Shown piece by piece: positions 19,378 through 26,519 of a stretch of DNA of 64,000 nt (the stretch's first letter is position 1; each line of letters starts with the position of its first letter). The notes under the pieces are model-generated. The model saw nothing but the letters and a program-made list of their open reading frames with translations. It was not told where the DNA came from and did not search any database. Origin of the DNA: Lachnospiraceae bacterium (GTDB lineage: Bacteria; Bacillota; Clostridia; Oscillospirales; Ruminococcaceae); the NCBI GenBank assembly GCA_023664705.1, contig JAMPFE010000003.1, positions 108,955 to 172,954 on the forward strand. The letters are read 5' to 3'. Position numbers and translations under genes: made by a program.

Positions 19378-20145
19378 ATGATAGCTTTGGTAACGGGCGC
19401 AAGCTCGGGCATAGGACGCGACATCGCCCGCTCCCTCGCGCGTCACGGGATAAACGTAATAATCACGGCGCGCCGCCGCGACAGGCTGGTCGAGCTGAAA
19501 AACGAGCTCACCGAGCGGTACGGCGTAAAGGTAATGTGCATCTCCGCCGACCTCTCCAAGGAAAATCAGGTTTTCGCGCTGTACAATAAGGTGCGCAAGT
19601 ACAACATCGACATCCTCATCAACAACGCGGGCTACGGCGTTTTCGGCGACTTTACCGAGACCGACCTCGAGCGCGAGCTGGATATGCTCGACGTCAACGT
19701 AAAGGCGTTCCACATACTGTTCAAGCTGTTCCTGCGCGATTTCAAAAAGCGCGACTGCGGCTATATTCTGAACACGGCGAGCGTCGCGGGATTTCTCCCG
19801 GGACCGTGGTTCTCGTCCTATTACGCCAGCAAGGGCTATATCGTCCGCATGACGCAGGCTGTCGCGGAGGAGCTTCGCTCGAAGCGCAGCAACGTCCGCG
19901 TCTCCATGCTCTGCCCGGGACCCGTCTCCACGGAGTTCAGCGAAACGGCGCGCGTGAAATTCCTCACCCGCCCCTACCCCAGCGAAAAGCTCGCCGAGCA
20001 CGCGGTAAGGGAGATGTTCGCGGGCACGCTGATGATAAGCGAAAACGGCTTTATGAAGACGGCGGTGTGCCTCGGGAAGATGCTCCCCGACAAGGTCCTC
20101 GCGGTCATGGCGGGTCTGTTCCAGTCCAAGAGAGAAAGGTCGTAG
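19378..20145 (+). CDS. Short-chain dehydrogenase/reductase
   Basis: NAD(P)-dependent oxidoreductase of the classical SDR type, 255 residues. TGASSGIG cofactor motif at residues 6-13, NNAGYG near 82, catalytic Ser in NTASVAG and the YYASK catalytic Tyr/Lys pair near 152-156. The basic ARRRDR after strand 2 suggests NADP. The C-terminal amphipathic segment (KMLPDKVLAVMAGLFQ) is typical of lipid-acting bacterial members. Lies 22 bp after the esterase gene and 8 bp before a thioesterase gene. Substrate unknown. Confidence 0.9.
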   Translation: MIALVTGASSGIGRDIARSLARHGINVIITARRRDRLVELKNELTERYGVKVMCISADLSKENQVFALYNKVRKYNIDILINNAGYGVFGDFTETDLERELDMLDVNVKAFHILFKLFLRDFKKRDCGYILNTASVAGFLPGPWFSSYYASKGYIVRMTQAVAEELRSKRSNVRVSMLCPGPVSTEFSETARVKFLTRPYPSEKLAEHAVREMFAGTLMISENGFMKTAVCLGKMLPDKVLAVMAGLFQSKRERS

Positions 20146-20153
20146 GTGACGCA

Positions 20154-20585
20154 ATGCCGAATATCACGGAAGTGACCGTCCGTTACGCCGAAACGGACTG
20201 CATGGGCGTAGTCCACCACGCGGTGTACCCCGTGTGGTTCGAGATAGCGCGGACGGATTACATCAAGGCGGCGGGCATGAGCTACGCGGAAATGGAAAAA
20301 AACGGCGTAATGCTCCCCGTAACGGGCATTTCCTGCAAATACAGGCTCCCCGCGCGGTACGACGACGCGCTGCTCATCGAGGCGAGGATCGCGCGTTTGA
20401 CCCCCGCGCGCATAGAGTTCGAGTACACGGTAACGCGCAAGGGCGAAACGGAAACGCTCTCGACGGGCATGAGCTCGCACGGCTTCGTGGATTCGCGGAC
20501 GTTTAAGCCGCTGAATTTCAAAAAGGCGATGCCCGAGTTTTACGCGGTCATGGAAAAGCGGGCGGCGCTCGACGGGAGAGGTTGA
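20154..20585 (+). CDS. YbgC/FcbC-type acyl-CoA thioesterase
   Basis: Hot-dog fold thioesterase of 143 residues. The family signature VRYAETDCMGVVHHAVY with the catalytic Asp (residue 14) is at the N-terminus, followed by FEIARTDY. Start chosen at ATG 20154, just after the SDR stop; the longer open frame upstream overlaps the SDR gene. It hydrolyses acyl-CoA or related thioesters; the exact substrate is open. Ends 1 bp before rsmE. Confidence 0.87.
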   Translation: MPNITEVTVRYAETDCMGVVHHAVYPVWFEIARTDYIKAAGMSYAEMEKNGVMLPVTGISCKYRLPARYDDALLIEARIARLTPARIEFEYTVTRKGETETLSTGMSSHGFVDSRTFKPLNFKKAMPEFYAVMEKRAALDGRG

Positions 20586-20586
20586 T

Positions 20587-21324
20587 ATGGAGCGCTGGAG
20601 ATATCCGAGGTTTTTCACGGACAACATATCCGATGAAACGGCAGTCGTCGTCGGCGAGGACGTAAAGCACATAACCTCCGTGCTGCGGATGAGAAAGGGC
20701 GCGCTTGCGGTGCTTTGCGACGGTCGGCGCACGGATTACCTCGCCGAGCTCGGCGAGGCAGCGGGCGAAAGCTGCGTTTTCCACATACTGGAAAAAAGCC
20801 CCAACGAAGCGGAGCCGAGCATTTATCTGCGCCTGTTTCAGGCAATGCCGAAGGGCGATAAAATGGAGTTCATCGTGCAGAAGGCTGTGGAGTGCGGCGC
20901 GTCGGAGATAATCCCGATCTTCACCAAGCGCTGCGTTTCCAGACCCGACGCAAAGCAAATGGCGAAAAAGCTGCCGAGGTACCAAAAAATCGCGCTTGAA
21001 GCGGCGAAGCAGTGCGGGCGCGGGATTATACCGACGGTAAAAAAAGCGGCAGAATTTACCGAATTGAAAAATTTCATTTCCGCCGAAAATACGGGAATAA
21101 TGTTTTATGAGTGCTCCGAAACGCCGCTGAAAAGCGCCGTGAGCGAATTTCGCAAAAATGTGGATATCGTCGTCGGCAGCGAGGGCGGCTTTGAACCCTC
21201 CGAGGCGGAGGAGCTGCAACGGCTCGGCTTCGCGGCGGTATCGCTCGGAAAGCGTATTCTCAGATGCGAGACAGCTCCTATAGCGGCGCTCTCGGTTTTG
21301 ATGAATATGACAGGAAATATGTAG
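20587..21324 (+). CDS. rsmE: 16S rRNA m3U1498 methyltransferase
   Basis: SPOUT-class methyltransferase that modifies U1498 of 16S rRNA, 245 residues. PUA-like N-terminus with HITSVLRMRKG, central KGDKMEFIVQKAVECG, and the knotted SAM site VVGSEGGFEPSEAE plus LGKRILRCETAPIAAL at the C-terminus. Last gene of the operon beginning at 17844. Confidence 0.95.
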   Translation: MERWRYPRFFTDNISDETAVVVGEDVKHITSVLRMRKGALAVLCDGRRTDYLAELGEAAGESCVFHILEKSPNEAEPSIYLRLFQAMPKGDKMEFIVQKAVECGASEIIPIFTKRCVSRPDAKQMAKKLPRYQKIALEAAKQCGRGIIPTVKKAAEFTELKNFISAENTGIMFYECSETPLKSAVSEFRKNVDIVVGSEGGFEPSEAEELQRLGFAAVSLGKRILRCETAPIAALSVLMNMTGNM

Positions 21325-21361
21325 TCCGTTTGGTGAAAGTTACCAAAATTTTCGCCGATAC

Positions 21362-21390
21362 TTGCAATTTTTTTGCAAAAGGTATATAAT
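21362..21390 (+). promoter_or_regulatory. Promoter of the small acidic membrane protein gene
   Basis: TTGCAA (21362-21367), 17 bp, TATAAT (21385-21390), 52 bp before the start codon. Confidence 0.65.
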
Positions 21391-21442
21391 ATATGTACAG
21401 AACGGAAACCGACGGTTTCCGCAAGCTTAAGGAGGAATAGCT

Positions 21443-21763
21443 ATGAAGGCTTTGGGAATTTTTATGGTAGGCGCGTTGGCTGTCGCGGGAGGGATCGCCG
21501 CCGCGACGTATATCACCAAGAAAAAGCTCGAAAAGGAAAACGAGGATAATTACTACGACGATTGGGACAGCGACGATATCGACGACGATTGGGACTTCGA
21601 TTTCGACGAGGATATGGACGTCGAGGACGAACCGTCGCTCGCGAAGGCTGTCGCGGACGCCGTTCCCGAGAGCAGCGCGTCGGAGAGCGAGACCGCGTCG
21701 CCGTTCTCGGACAGCGATATTTTCTCCGAGGAGACCGGCGAGGACTCCGACGAGGAGCTGTAA
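21443..21763 (+). CDS. Small acidic membrane-anchored protein, unknown function
   Basis: 106 residues: an N-terminal hydrophobic helix (about residues 4-24, GIFMVGALAVAGGIAAATYI), a short basic stop (KKKLEK), then a strongly acidic, probably disordered domain rich in Asp, Glu and Ser. Good ribosome binding site (aaggagg) and its own promoter, so it is likely expressed. Not recognised. The basic collar suggests that the acidic part lies in the cytoplasm. A hairpin follows the stop codon. Confidence 0.75.
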   Translation: MKALGIFMVGALAVAGGIAAATYITKKKLEKENEDNYYDDWDSDDIDDDWDFDFDEDMDVEDEPSLAKAVADAVPESSASESETASPFSDSDIFSEETGEDSDEEL

Positions 21764-21827
21764 TTTAAGCCGAATTAAACAAGCGCGGCGTCGGGCAATG
21801 CTCCGGCGCTGCATTGTTATGCGGAAA

Positions 21828-21863
21828 ACATTATGCCCCCGCGTTTCCGCAGGGGCATAATGT
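21828..21863 (+). terminator. Strong hairpin after the acidic protein gene
   Basis: Perfect 12-bp stem ACATTATGCCCC / GGGGCATAATGT (21828-21839 with 21852-21863) and a 12-nt loop. The following sequence is T/G-rich rather than a pure T run, so termination is probable but not certain. Confidence 0.6.
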
Positions 21864-22014
21864 TGGTTTGGTTGGTAATTATATGAAAAGGGTGGTTAGC
21901 AATTTCAAAGCACTTTCTGTGCTGATATTACATATTTTAACAGTTTTGTATGATATTTGTAAGTTGCTTTTGTGAAAATTGTGTGAAATTTTCACGGAAT
22001 GTGCTGTAAAACGG
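21864..22014. other. AT-rich convergent spacer with an inverted repeat
   Basis: The spacer between the acidic protein gene and the minus-strand orphan gene holds GTGAAAATT (21972-21980) and AATTTTCAC (21987-21995), a 9-bp inverted repeat with a 6-nt loop. It may be the end of the minus-strand transcript. Nothing else is recognised. Confidence 0.4.
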
Positions 22015-22356
22015 CTAGATATTTTGACCGAATTTTCGCAGTATGTCGCGCATCAAATCCCTGTCGACTGACCATAGCTTCGTTTTGCCGCGCGGCAGGT
22101 CGTCGACGCGGTATTCAAAGCGTATAAAAATCTCGCTGTAATCCTCTCTGTAATAAAAAATGCAGAGAAGATATTTCTCTTTTGTGGCGTAATAATTTAC
22201 CGGAGTAAAGCCGAGAACTGCCCGAATGTCGCTTTCCAGAGCCGTTTCGACCTGTTTCAGCGGGACTGCCTCGAACTGCACCTTTTTGGTGAGCGGCAGG
22301 CTCTCCGCGCGCCTGTCCTCCTCGGTTTTGATGTTTTTCCTGAAAAATCCGAACAT
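22015..22356 (-). CDS. Orphan hypothetical protein
   Basis: 113 residues from the ATG at 22356, which follows aaaggag by 8 bp. An alternative upstream start at 22389 would run into the dispersed repeat and is less likely. The sequence is soluble-looking, with a charged N-terminus (FFRKNIKTEEDRRAES) and a mixed alpha/beta C-terminal part containing aromatic residues (YLLCIFYYREDYSEIFIRFEY in pieces). No motif recognised. Its promoter region would lie inside the phased array of the repeat element. Confidence 0.65.
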   Translation of the reverse strand: MFGFFRKNIKTEEDRRAESLPLTKKVQFEAVPLKQVETALESDIRAVLGFTPVNYYATKEKYLLCIFYYREDYSEIFIRFEYRVDDLPRGKTKLWSVDRDLMRDILRKFGQNI

Positions 22357-22458
22357 AATGAATACTCCTTTCGCGGTCGTTTTTTGCAAGTTTTCGACTG
22401 GGAAATTGCAAAAATTTTTGGTTTTGGCAACTAATCGTTGAAATCTGTGTATTATTTT

Positions 22459-22524
22459 GCAGTCTTTTGCAGTCGGCGTGCAGTTATTTGCAGCCGTTTT
22501 GCAGTTAAATGCAGATTTTTGCGG
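22459..22524 (+). repeat. Helically phased GCAG/T-tract array (copy 1)
   Basis: GCAG begins at 22459, 22469, 22480, 22490, 22501 and 22511, with GCGG at 22521. The steps are 10, 11, 10, 11, 10 and 10 bp. Most units are preceded by T-rich runs. All motifs therefore face the same side of the DNA helix. The same spacing occurs in copy 2. Confidence 0.85.
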
Positions 22525-22725
22525 TTTTCGACTGTAAATATTTGGAAGCGCTGTAATTTTATGTTAAAATCTGGGATTTACAGTGCTAACTAATTCGAGG
22601 GTTGAAAAGTTTGCAGTTTTTTGCAGTCGCGGGGGTGATATGATGTTTTTCGTTGGGTGGATTTCTTGGTCGGATTACGTTGCTTTTTATTAAACCACTA
22701 ACCTCGGTGCAAGAGGACACCCTTC

Positions 22726-22792
22726 GGGGAAGGGGGAGGAGGGCAGGCGGCTCTTCTTCGTCACTCTCGCGCTTAAATCCTCCCCCTTCCCC
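22726..22792 (+). repeat. GC-rich inverted repeat of module B (copy 1)
   Basis: Perfect 15-bp arms GGGGAAGGGGGAGGA (22726-22740) and TCCTCCCCCTTCCCC (22778-22792). A long pyrimidine-rich tract follows at about 22801-22851. Confidence 0.8.
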
Positions 22793-22972
22793 TACGGGTT
22801 TCCTCTTCCGATCTCCTTCCCCTCTCCCTTTCCTCCTCCTTCGCAGGTTTGCGCGCGTGGAGGAATTGTTTATCGCGTCAATCTTCTTGCGCTTCAACCA
22901 TATGTTATCGTCGGTGGTCTCACTGTATAGGAACCTTTTTTCGAGAGGTACATAAGGGCGGTGTTATGCCCG

Positions 22973-23007
22973 TTAACTAGCTACTAACAACTATTCTCTA
23001 AATACTA
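22973..23007 (+). repeat. Five-heptamer array at the end of repeat copy 1
   Basis: Units TTAACTA, GCTACTA, ACAACTA, TTCTCTA, AATACTA. The array is flanked by a short direct repeat CGTTAACTA (22971-22979 and 23014-23022). Confidence 0.7.
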
Positions 23008-23015
23008 ATTTGCCG

Positions 23016-23045
23016 TTAACTAAAAGCGCTGCCCGCGCATATAAT
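23016..23045 (+). promoter_or_regulatory. Possible promoter of feoAB
   Basis: TATAAT at 23040-23045 is a perfect -10 box. The best -35 is TTAACT (23016-23021) with an 18-bp spacer and belongs to the repeat border. No iron-box palindrome was recognised. Confidence 0.4.
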
Positions 23046-23081
23046 GCCGTAACTCGAAATTATGTGTTTGGGGTGACAAAA

Positions 23082-23324
23082 TTGAACGAAAACAACGAAA
23101 AACGCCTGTGCGATATTGCCGTCGGGGAAAACGCCGTCGTCGAGCGCCTTACGATACACGGCTCGATGCGGCGCAGATTGTTGGATATCGGACTGTGCGG
23201 CGGCACCGCCGTGGAGTGCGTCGGGAAAAGCCCCATGGGCGACCCGCGCGCTTACCTGATACGCGGCGCCGTTATCGCTATCCGCGACTGCGACAGCCGC
23301 GGCGTTATAGTGAGGGGGATATAA
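23082..23324 (+). CDS. feoA: Ferrous iron transport protein A
   Basis: Small SH3-like FeoA domain protein, about 80 residues, with LCDIAVGENAVVERL, RRRLLDIGLCGGTAVEC and the C-terminal LIRGAVIAIRDCD pattern. It is thought to support FeoB. The start is uncertain: TTG at 23082 has ggggtg 6-8 bp upstream; GTG at 23073 is an alternative. Its TAA is directly followed by the feoB ATG. Confidence 0.9.
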   Translation: MNENNEKRLCDIAVGENAVVERLTIHGSMRRRLLDIGLCGGTAVECVGKSPMGDPRAYLIRGAVIAIRDCDSRGVIVRGI

Positions 23325-26300
23325 ATGGGCTTGACCGCTAAATCAACGGGCAGCGGCGTGCTGTCTTCCGATATTCGCGTTGAAAAGAACGCTCCCGACG
23401 ATAAGGTCATTGTTATCGCGGGCAACCCGAACGTCGGCAAAAGCACCGTTTTCAACGGGCTGACGGGGCTTCATCAGCATACGGGCAACTGGCCCGGAAA
23501 GACCGTCTCCATTGCGCAGGGGGCGTGCCGCGGACGGGAGTTTTCCTATGTGCTGGTGGACGTTCCGGGGACGTATTCGCTGTTGGCGCACTCCGCCGAG
23601 GAGGAGGTCGCGCGGAACTTTATCTGCTTCGGCAAGCCCGACGCGGCTGTCGTCGTTTGCGACGCGACCTGCCTTGAGCGAAGCCTCAATCTTGCCTTGC
23701 AGGTGATGGAGATTTGCCCGAAAACGCTTGTCTGCGTGAATTTGCTTGACGAGGCGAAGCGCCGCGGCATTGCCGTTGACCTCGGGAGGCTTGAGGAGCT
23801 TCTCGGAGTGCCCGTTGTGGGGACCTCCGCGCATAAGAAATCGTCGCTGAGAAGGATAACCGACAAGCTGGACGAACTGTGCGGGGAGAAAATTGTTCCC
23901 GAGCCGCGGAAGCTGCGTTGCACGGAGCAGACAGAGCAAGCCGTTGTCGAGCCCGTGTTGGGGGAGAGTCTCGGGGAGGAAATTGTTCCCGAGCCGAGGA
24001 AGCTGCGCTGTACGGAGCAGACAGAGCAAGCTGTTGTCGAGGCGAGAAAGCTGCGCTGCATAGAGCCGATAGAGCAAGCCGTTGTCGAGCCCGTGTTGGG
24101 GGAGTGTCTCGGGGAGGAAATTGTTCCCGAGGCGAGAAAGCTGCGCTATACGGAGCAGACAGAGCAAGCTGTTCCCGAGCCGAGGAAGCTGTGTTGCACG
24201 GAGCCGACAGAGCAAGCCGTTTCGGTTGCCGAGCCCGTGTTGGGGGAGAGTCTCGGGGAGAAGAGCGTTGCAGAGCCGAGGAAGCTGCGCTATACGGAGC
24301 CAACAGTGCAAGCTGTTCCCGAGACGAGGAAGCTGCGCTGCACGGAGCCGACAGAGCAAGCCGTTTCGGTTGTTGAGCCTGTGTTGGGGGAGAGTCTCGG
24401 GGAGGAAATTGTTCCCGAGCCGGGGGAGCTGCGCTATACGGAGCCGACAGAGCAAGCCGTTGTCGAGCCCGTATCGGGGGAACATCTCGGGGGGAAAATC
24501 GTTCCCGAGACGAGGGAGCTGTGCTGCATGGAGCCGATAGGGCAAGCCGTTGTCGAGCCCGTGTTGGGGAAACGTCTCAGGGAGAAGAGCGTTGCAGAGC
24601 CGAGGAATCTGCGCTATACAGAGCCGACAGAGCAAGCCGTTGTCGAGCCCGTGTTGGGGGAGCGCCTCGGGGGGAAAATTGTTCCCGAGACGAGGGAGCT
24701 GCGCTATACGGAGCCGATAGAGCAAGCCGTCTCGGTTGTCGAGCCCGTGTCGGGGGAGCGTCTCGGGGAGAAGAGCGTTGCAGAGCCGAGGGAGCTGCGC
24801 TATACGGAGCCGATAGAGCAAGCCGTTGTTGAGCCCGTGTTGGGGGAGAGTCTCGGGGGGAAAATCGTTCCCGAGCCGAGGAAGCTGCGCTGCACGGAGC
24901 CGATAGAGCAAGCCGTTTTCGAGCCCGTGTTTGGGGAGTGTCTCGGGGGGAAGAGCGTTGCAGAGACGAGGAAGCTGCGCTATACGGAGCCGATAGGGCA
25001 AGCCGTTTCGGTTGTCGAGCCGACGCTGAAAAAGCACCTTGGGGAGGAAATTTCCGCGAGGTGGCTGGCGCTGCGGCTTATCGACGGGGACAGCTCGCTC
25101 GCCGACGAGATAGAGCGGTTTTTCGGCAAAAACCCGAACGATATCGAAGAGGTCTCGGGCGCGGTCGAGCGCGCAAAGAGCCTGCTTGCCGAAAACGGCA
25201 TAACGTCGGACTGCCTGAAGGACAGGATAGTTTCCTGCATAATGCGCAACGCGGAGGAGGTCTGCGGCGAGTGCTGCCGAAGCGGGGGCTGCCGGGGGAC
25301 GTTTTCGCGCGCCGACAAGATACTTACGAGCCGCGCTTTCGGGTATCCGATAATGCTGCTTATGCTATTGTTGATATTTTGGATAACTATAGTTGGCGCA
25401 AACTATCCGAGCGAGCTGCTGAGCACCGCGCTGTTTTGGCTCGGAGACAGGCTCGGGGAGCTGCTGGGGGCGCTGAACGCTCCCGAATGGCTGCGCGGGC
25501 TGCTCGTCGACGGGGCGTACCGCGTGCTGGCTTGGGTGGTCGCGGTCATGCTGCCGCCGATGGCGATATTTTTTCCGCTTTTTACGTTGCTGGAGGACCT
25601 GGGGTATCTGCCGCGCGTGGCTTATAACCTCGACAAGCCGTTCTGCAAGTGCAGGGCTTGCGGAAAGCAGGCGCTGACGATGTGCATGGGCTTCGGATGC
25701 AACGCGGCGGGTATAGTGGGCTGCCGAATAATCGACAGCAAGCGCGAGCGCCTTATCGCGATGCTGACGAATGCCTTTGTGCCGTGCAACGGGCGTTTTC
25801 CGATGATTTTGACGGTCATTTCGCTGTTCTTTGTGGGGGGCGCGATGGGCTTCGCGGGGAGCCTTCTGTCGGCGGCGGCGCTTACGGGGGTGATAGTCCT
25901 CGGCGTTGCGATGACGTTTCTGGTATCGAAAATACTCTCGGCGACGATACTGCGCGGAGAGCCGTCGTCGTTCACGCTGGAGCTGCCGCCGTTCCGCAAG
26001 CCGCAGTTCGGGAAGATACTGGTGCGCTCGCTGTTGGACAGGACGGTTTTCGTGCTCGGGAGAGCGGCGGCGGTCGCGGCGCCCGCGGGGCTGGCGATAT
26101 GGCTGCTGGCGAACGTTTCCGTGGACGGGAGCACGCTGCTGAGCCTCGTTACGGGCTTTCTGGACCCGTTCGGGCGGTTTATCGGAATGGACGGCGTGAT
26201 ATTGACGGCGTTTCTGCTGGGGCTGCCCGCGAACGAGATAGTTATCCCGCTTATCGTGATGACCTATATGCAGCAGGGGAGCCTTGCGGAGCTCGCGCCC

Positions 26301-26519
26301 GCGCAGATGCTCGAGCTGTTTACGGCGAACGGCTGGACGCCCGTGACGGCGGTGTGCGTGATAATTTTCACGCTTATGCACTTTCCGTGCTCGACATCGC
26401 TGCTGACGATAAAAAAGGAGGCGGGCGGTTGGAAATGGGCGGCGCTCGCGTTCGTTATCCCGACGGTGTGCGGCGTTGTTATCTGCGCCGTTATCGCAAA
26501 TCTGGCGAGGATATTTTAG
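23325..26519 (+). CDS. feoB: Ferrous iron transporter B with a large internal repeat domain
   Basis: GTPase-coupled Fe(II) permease of 1064 residues. G domain: GNPNVGKS at about 33-40, DVPGTYS, VNLLD and GTSA. The helical GDI region (ARWLALRLIDGD) and the multi-helix permease with the gate motifs (FGCNAAGI, AFVPCNGRFP) and the C-terminal HFPCSTSLLTIKKE follow normally. Between the G domain and GDI lie 385 residues made of 14 degenerate repeats. Without them the protein would have 679 residues, the normal size. All catalytic G motifs are kept, so it may still function. The stop overlaps the stop of the convergent recG gene. Confidence 0.95.
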   Translation: MGLTAKSTGSGVLSSDIRVEKNAPDDKVIVIAGNPNVGKSTVFNGLTGLHQHTGNWPGKTVSIAQGACRGREFSYVLVDVPGTYSLLAHSAEEEVARNFICFGKPDAAVVVCDATCLERSLNLALQVMEICPKTLVCVNLLDEAKRRGIAVDLGRLEELLGVPVVGTSAHKKSSLRRITDKLDELCGEKIVPEPRKLRCTEQTEQAVVEPVLGESLGEEIVPEPRKLRCTEQTEQAVVEARKLRCIEPIEQAVVEPVLGECLGEEIVPEARKLRYTEQTEQAVPEPRKLCCTEPTEQAVSVAEPVLGESLGEKSVAEPRKLRYTEPTVQAVPETRKLRCTEPTEQAVSVVEPVLGESLGEEIVPEPGELRYTEPTEQAVVEPVSGEHLGGKIVPETRELCCMEPIGQAVVEPVLGKRLREKSVAEPRNLRYTEPTEQAVVEPVLGERLGGKIVPETRELRYTEPIEQAVSVVEPVSGERLGEKSVAEPRELRYTEPIEQAVVEPVLGESLGGKIVPEPRKLRCTEPIEQAVFEPVFGECLGGKSVAETRKLRYTEPIGQAVSVVEPTLKKHLGEEISARWLALRLIDGDSSLADEIERFFGKNPNDIEEVSGAVERAKSLLAENGITSDCLKDRIVSCIMRNAEEVCGECCRSGGCRGTFSRADKILTSRAFGYPIMLLMLLLIFWITIVGANYPSELLSTALFWLGDRLGELLGALNAPEWLRGLLVDGAYRVLAWVVAVMLPPMAIFFPLFTLLEDLGYLPRVAYNLDKPFCKCRACGKQALTMCMGFGCNAAGIVGCRIIDSKRERLIAMLTNAFVPCNGRFPMILTVISLFFVGGAMGFAGSLLSAAALTGVIVLGVAMTFLVSKILSATILRGEPSSFTLELPPFRKPQFGKILVRSLLDRTVFVLGRAAAVAAPAGLAIWLLANVSVDGSTLLSLVTGFLDPFGRFIGMDGVILTAFLLGLPANEIVIPLIVMTYMQQGSLAELAPAQMLELFTANGWTPVTAVCVIIFTLMHFPCSTSLLTIKKEAGGWKWAALAFVIPTVCGVVICAVIANLARIF
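23901..25055 (+). repeat. In-frame coding tandem repeat inside feoB
   Basis: Fourteen units by hand parsing. Each begins E-P/T/A-R-K/E-L-R-C/Y-T-E-P/Q and continues TEQAV-VEPVLGESLGEEIVP or SVAEP-type variants. Full units are 30-32 residues (90-96 bp); three half units are 16 residues (48 bp). All lengths are multiples of three, so the frame stays open. Cys and Tyr alternate at one position. Copies differ by many point changes, so the array is not very recent throughout. Confidence 0.9.

Larger units (their letters stand above)
22385..23011 (+). repeat. Dispersed composite repeat, copy 1 (about 627 bp)
   Basis: This stretch matches, in reverse orientation, the sequence at 53410-54010. Module A (22385 to about 22580) is AT-rich and contains a phased GCAG array; about 10 differences are seen in the first 117 aligned bases. 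A less conserved middle follows. Module B (about 22667-23011) is a GC-rich hairpin plus polypyrimidine tract and ends in a five-heptamer array. No gene is convincing inside it; the open frame on the minus strand shows mainly amino-acid-changing differences between copies. It lies between an orphan gene and feoA. Confidence 0.88.

Noticed and set aside
23343..25037. 564-residue open frame on the minus strand through the feoB repeat, Leu/Arg/Pro-rich
   Set aside because: The repeat units are multiples of three, so a frame free of stops in one unit is free in all. The plus frame is a recognisable FeoB on both sides.
23901..25055. Repeat array as a CRISPR or intergenic satellite
   Set aside because: Units are directly adjacent without unique spacers, degenerate, and keep the FeoB reading frame.
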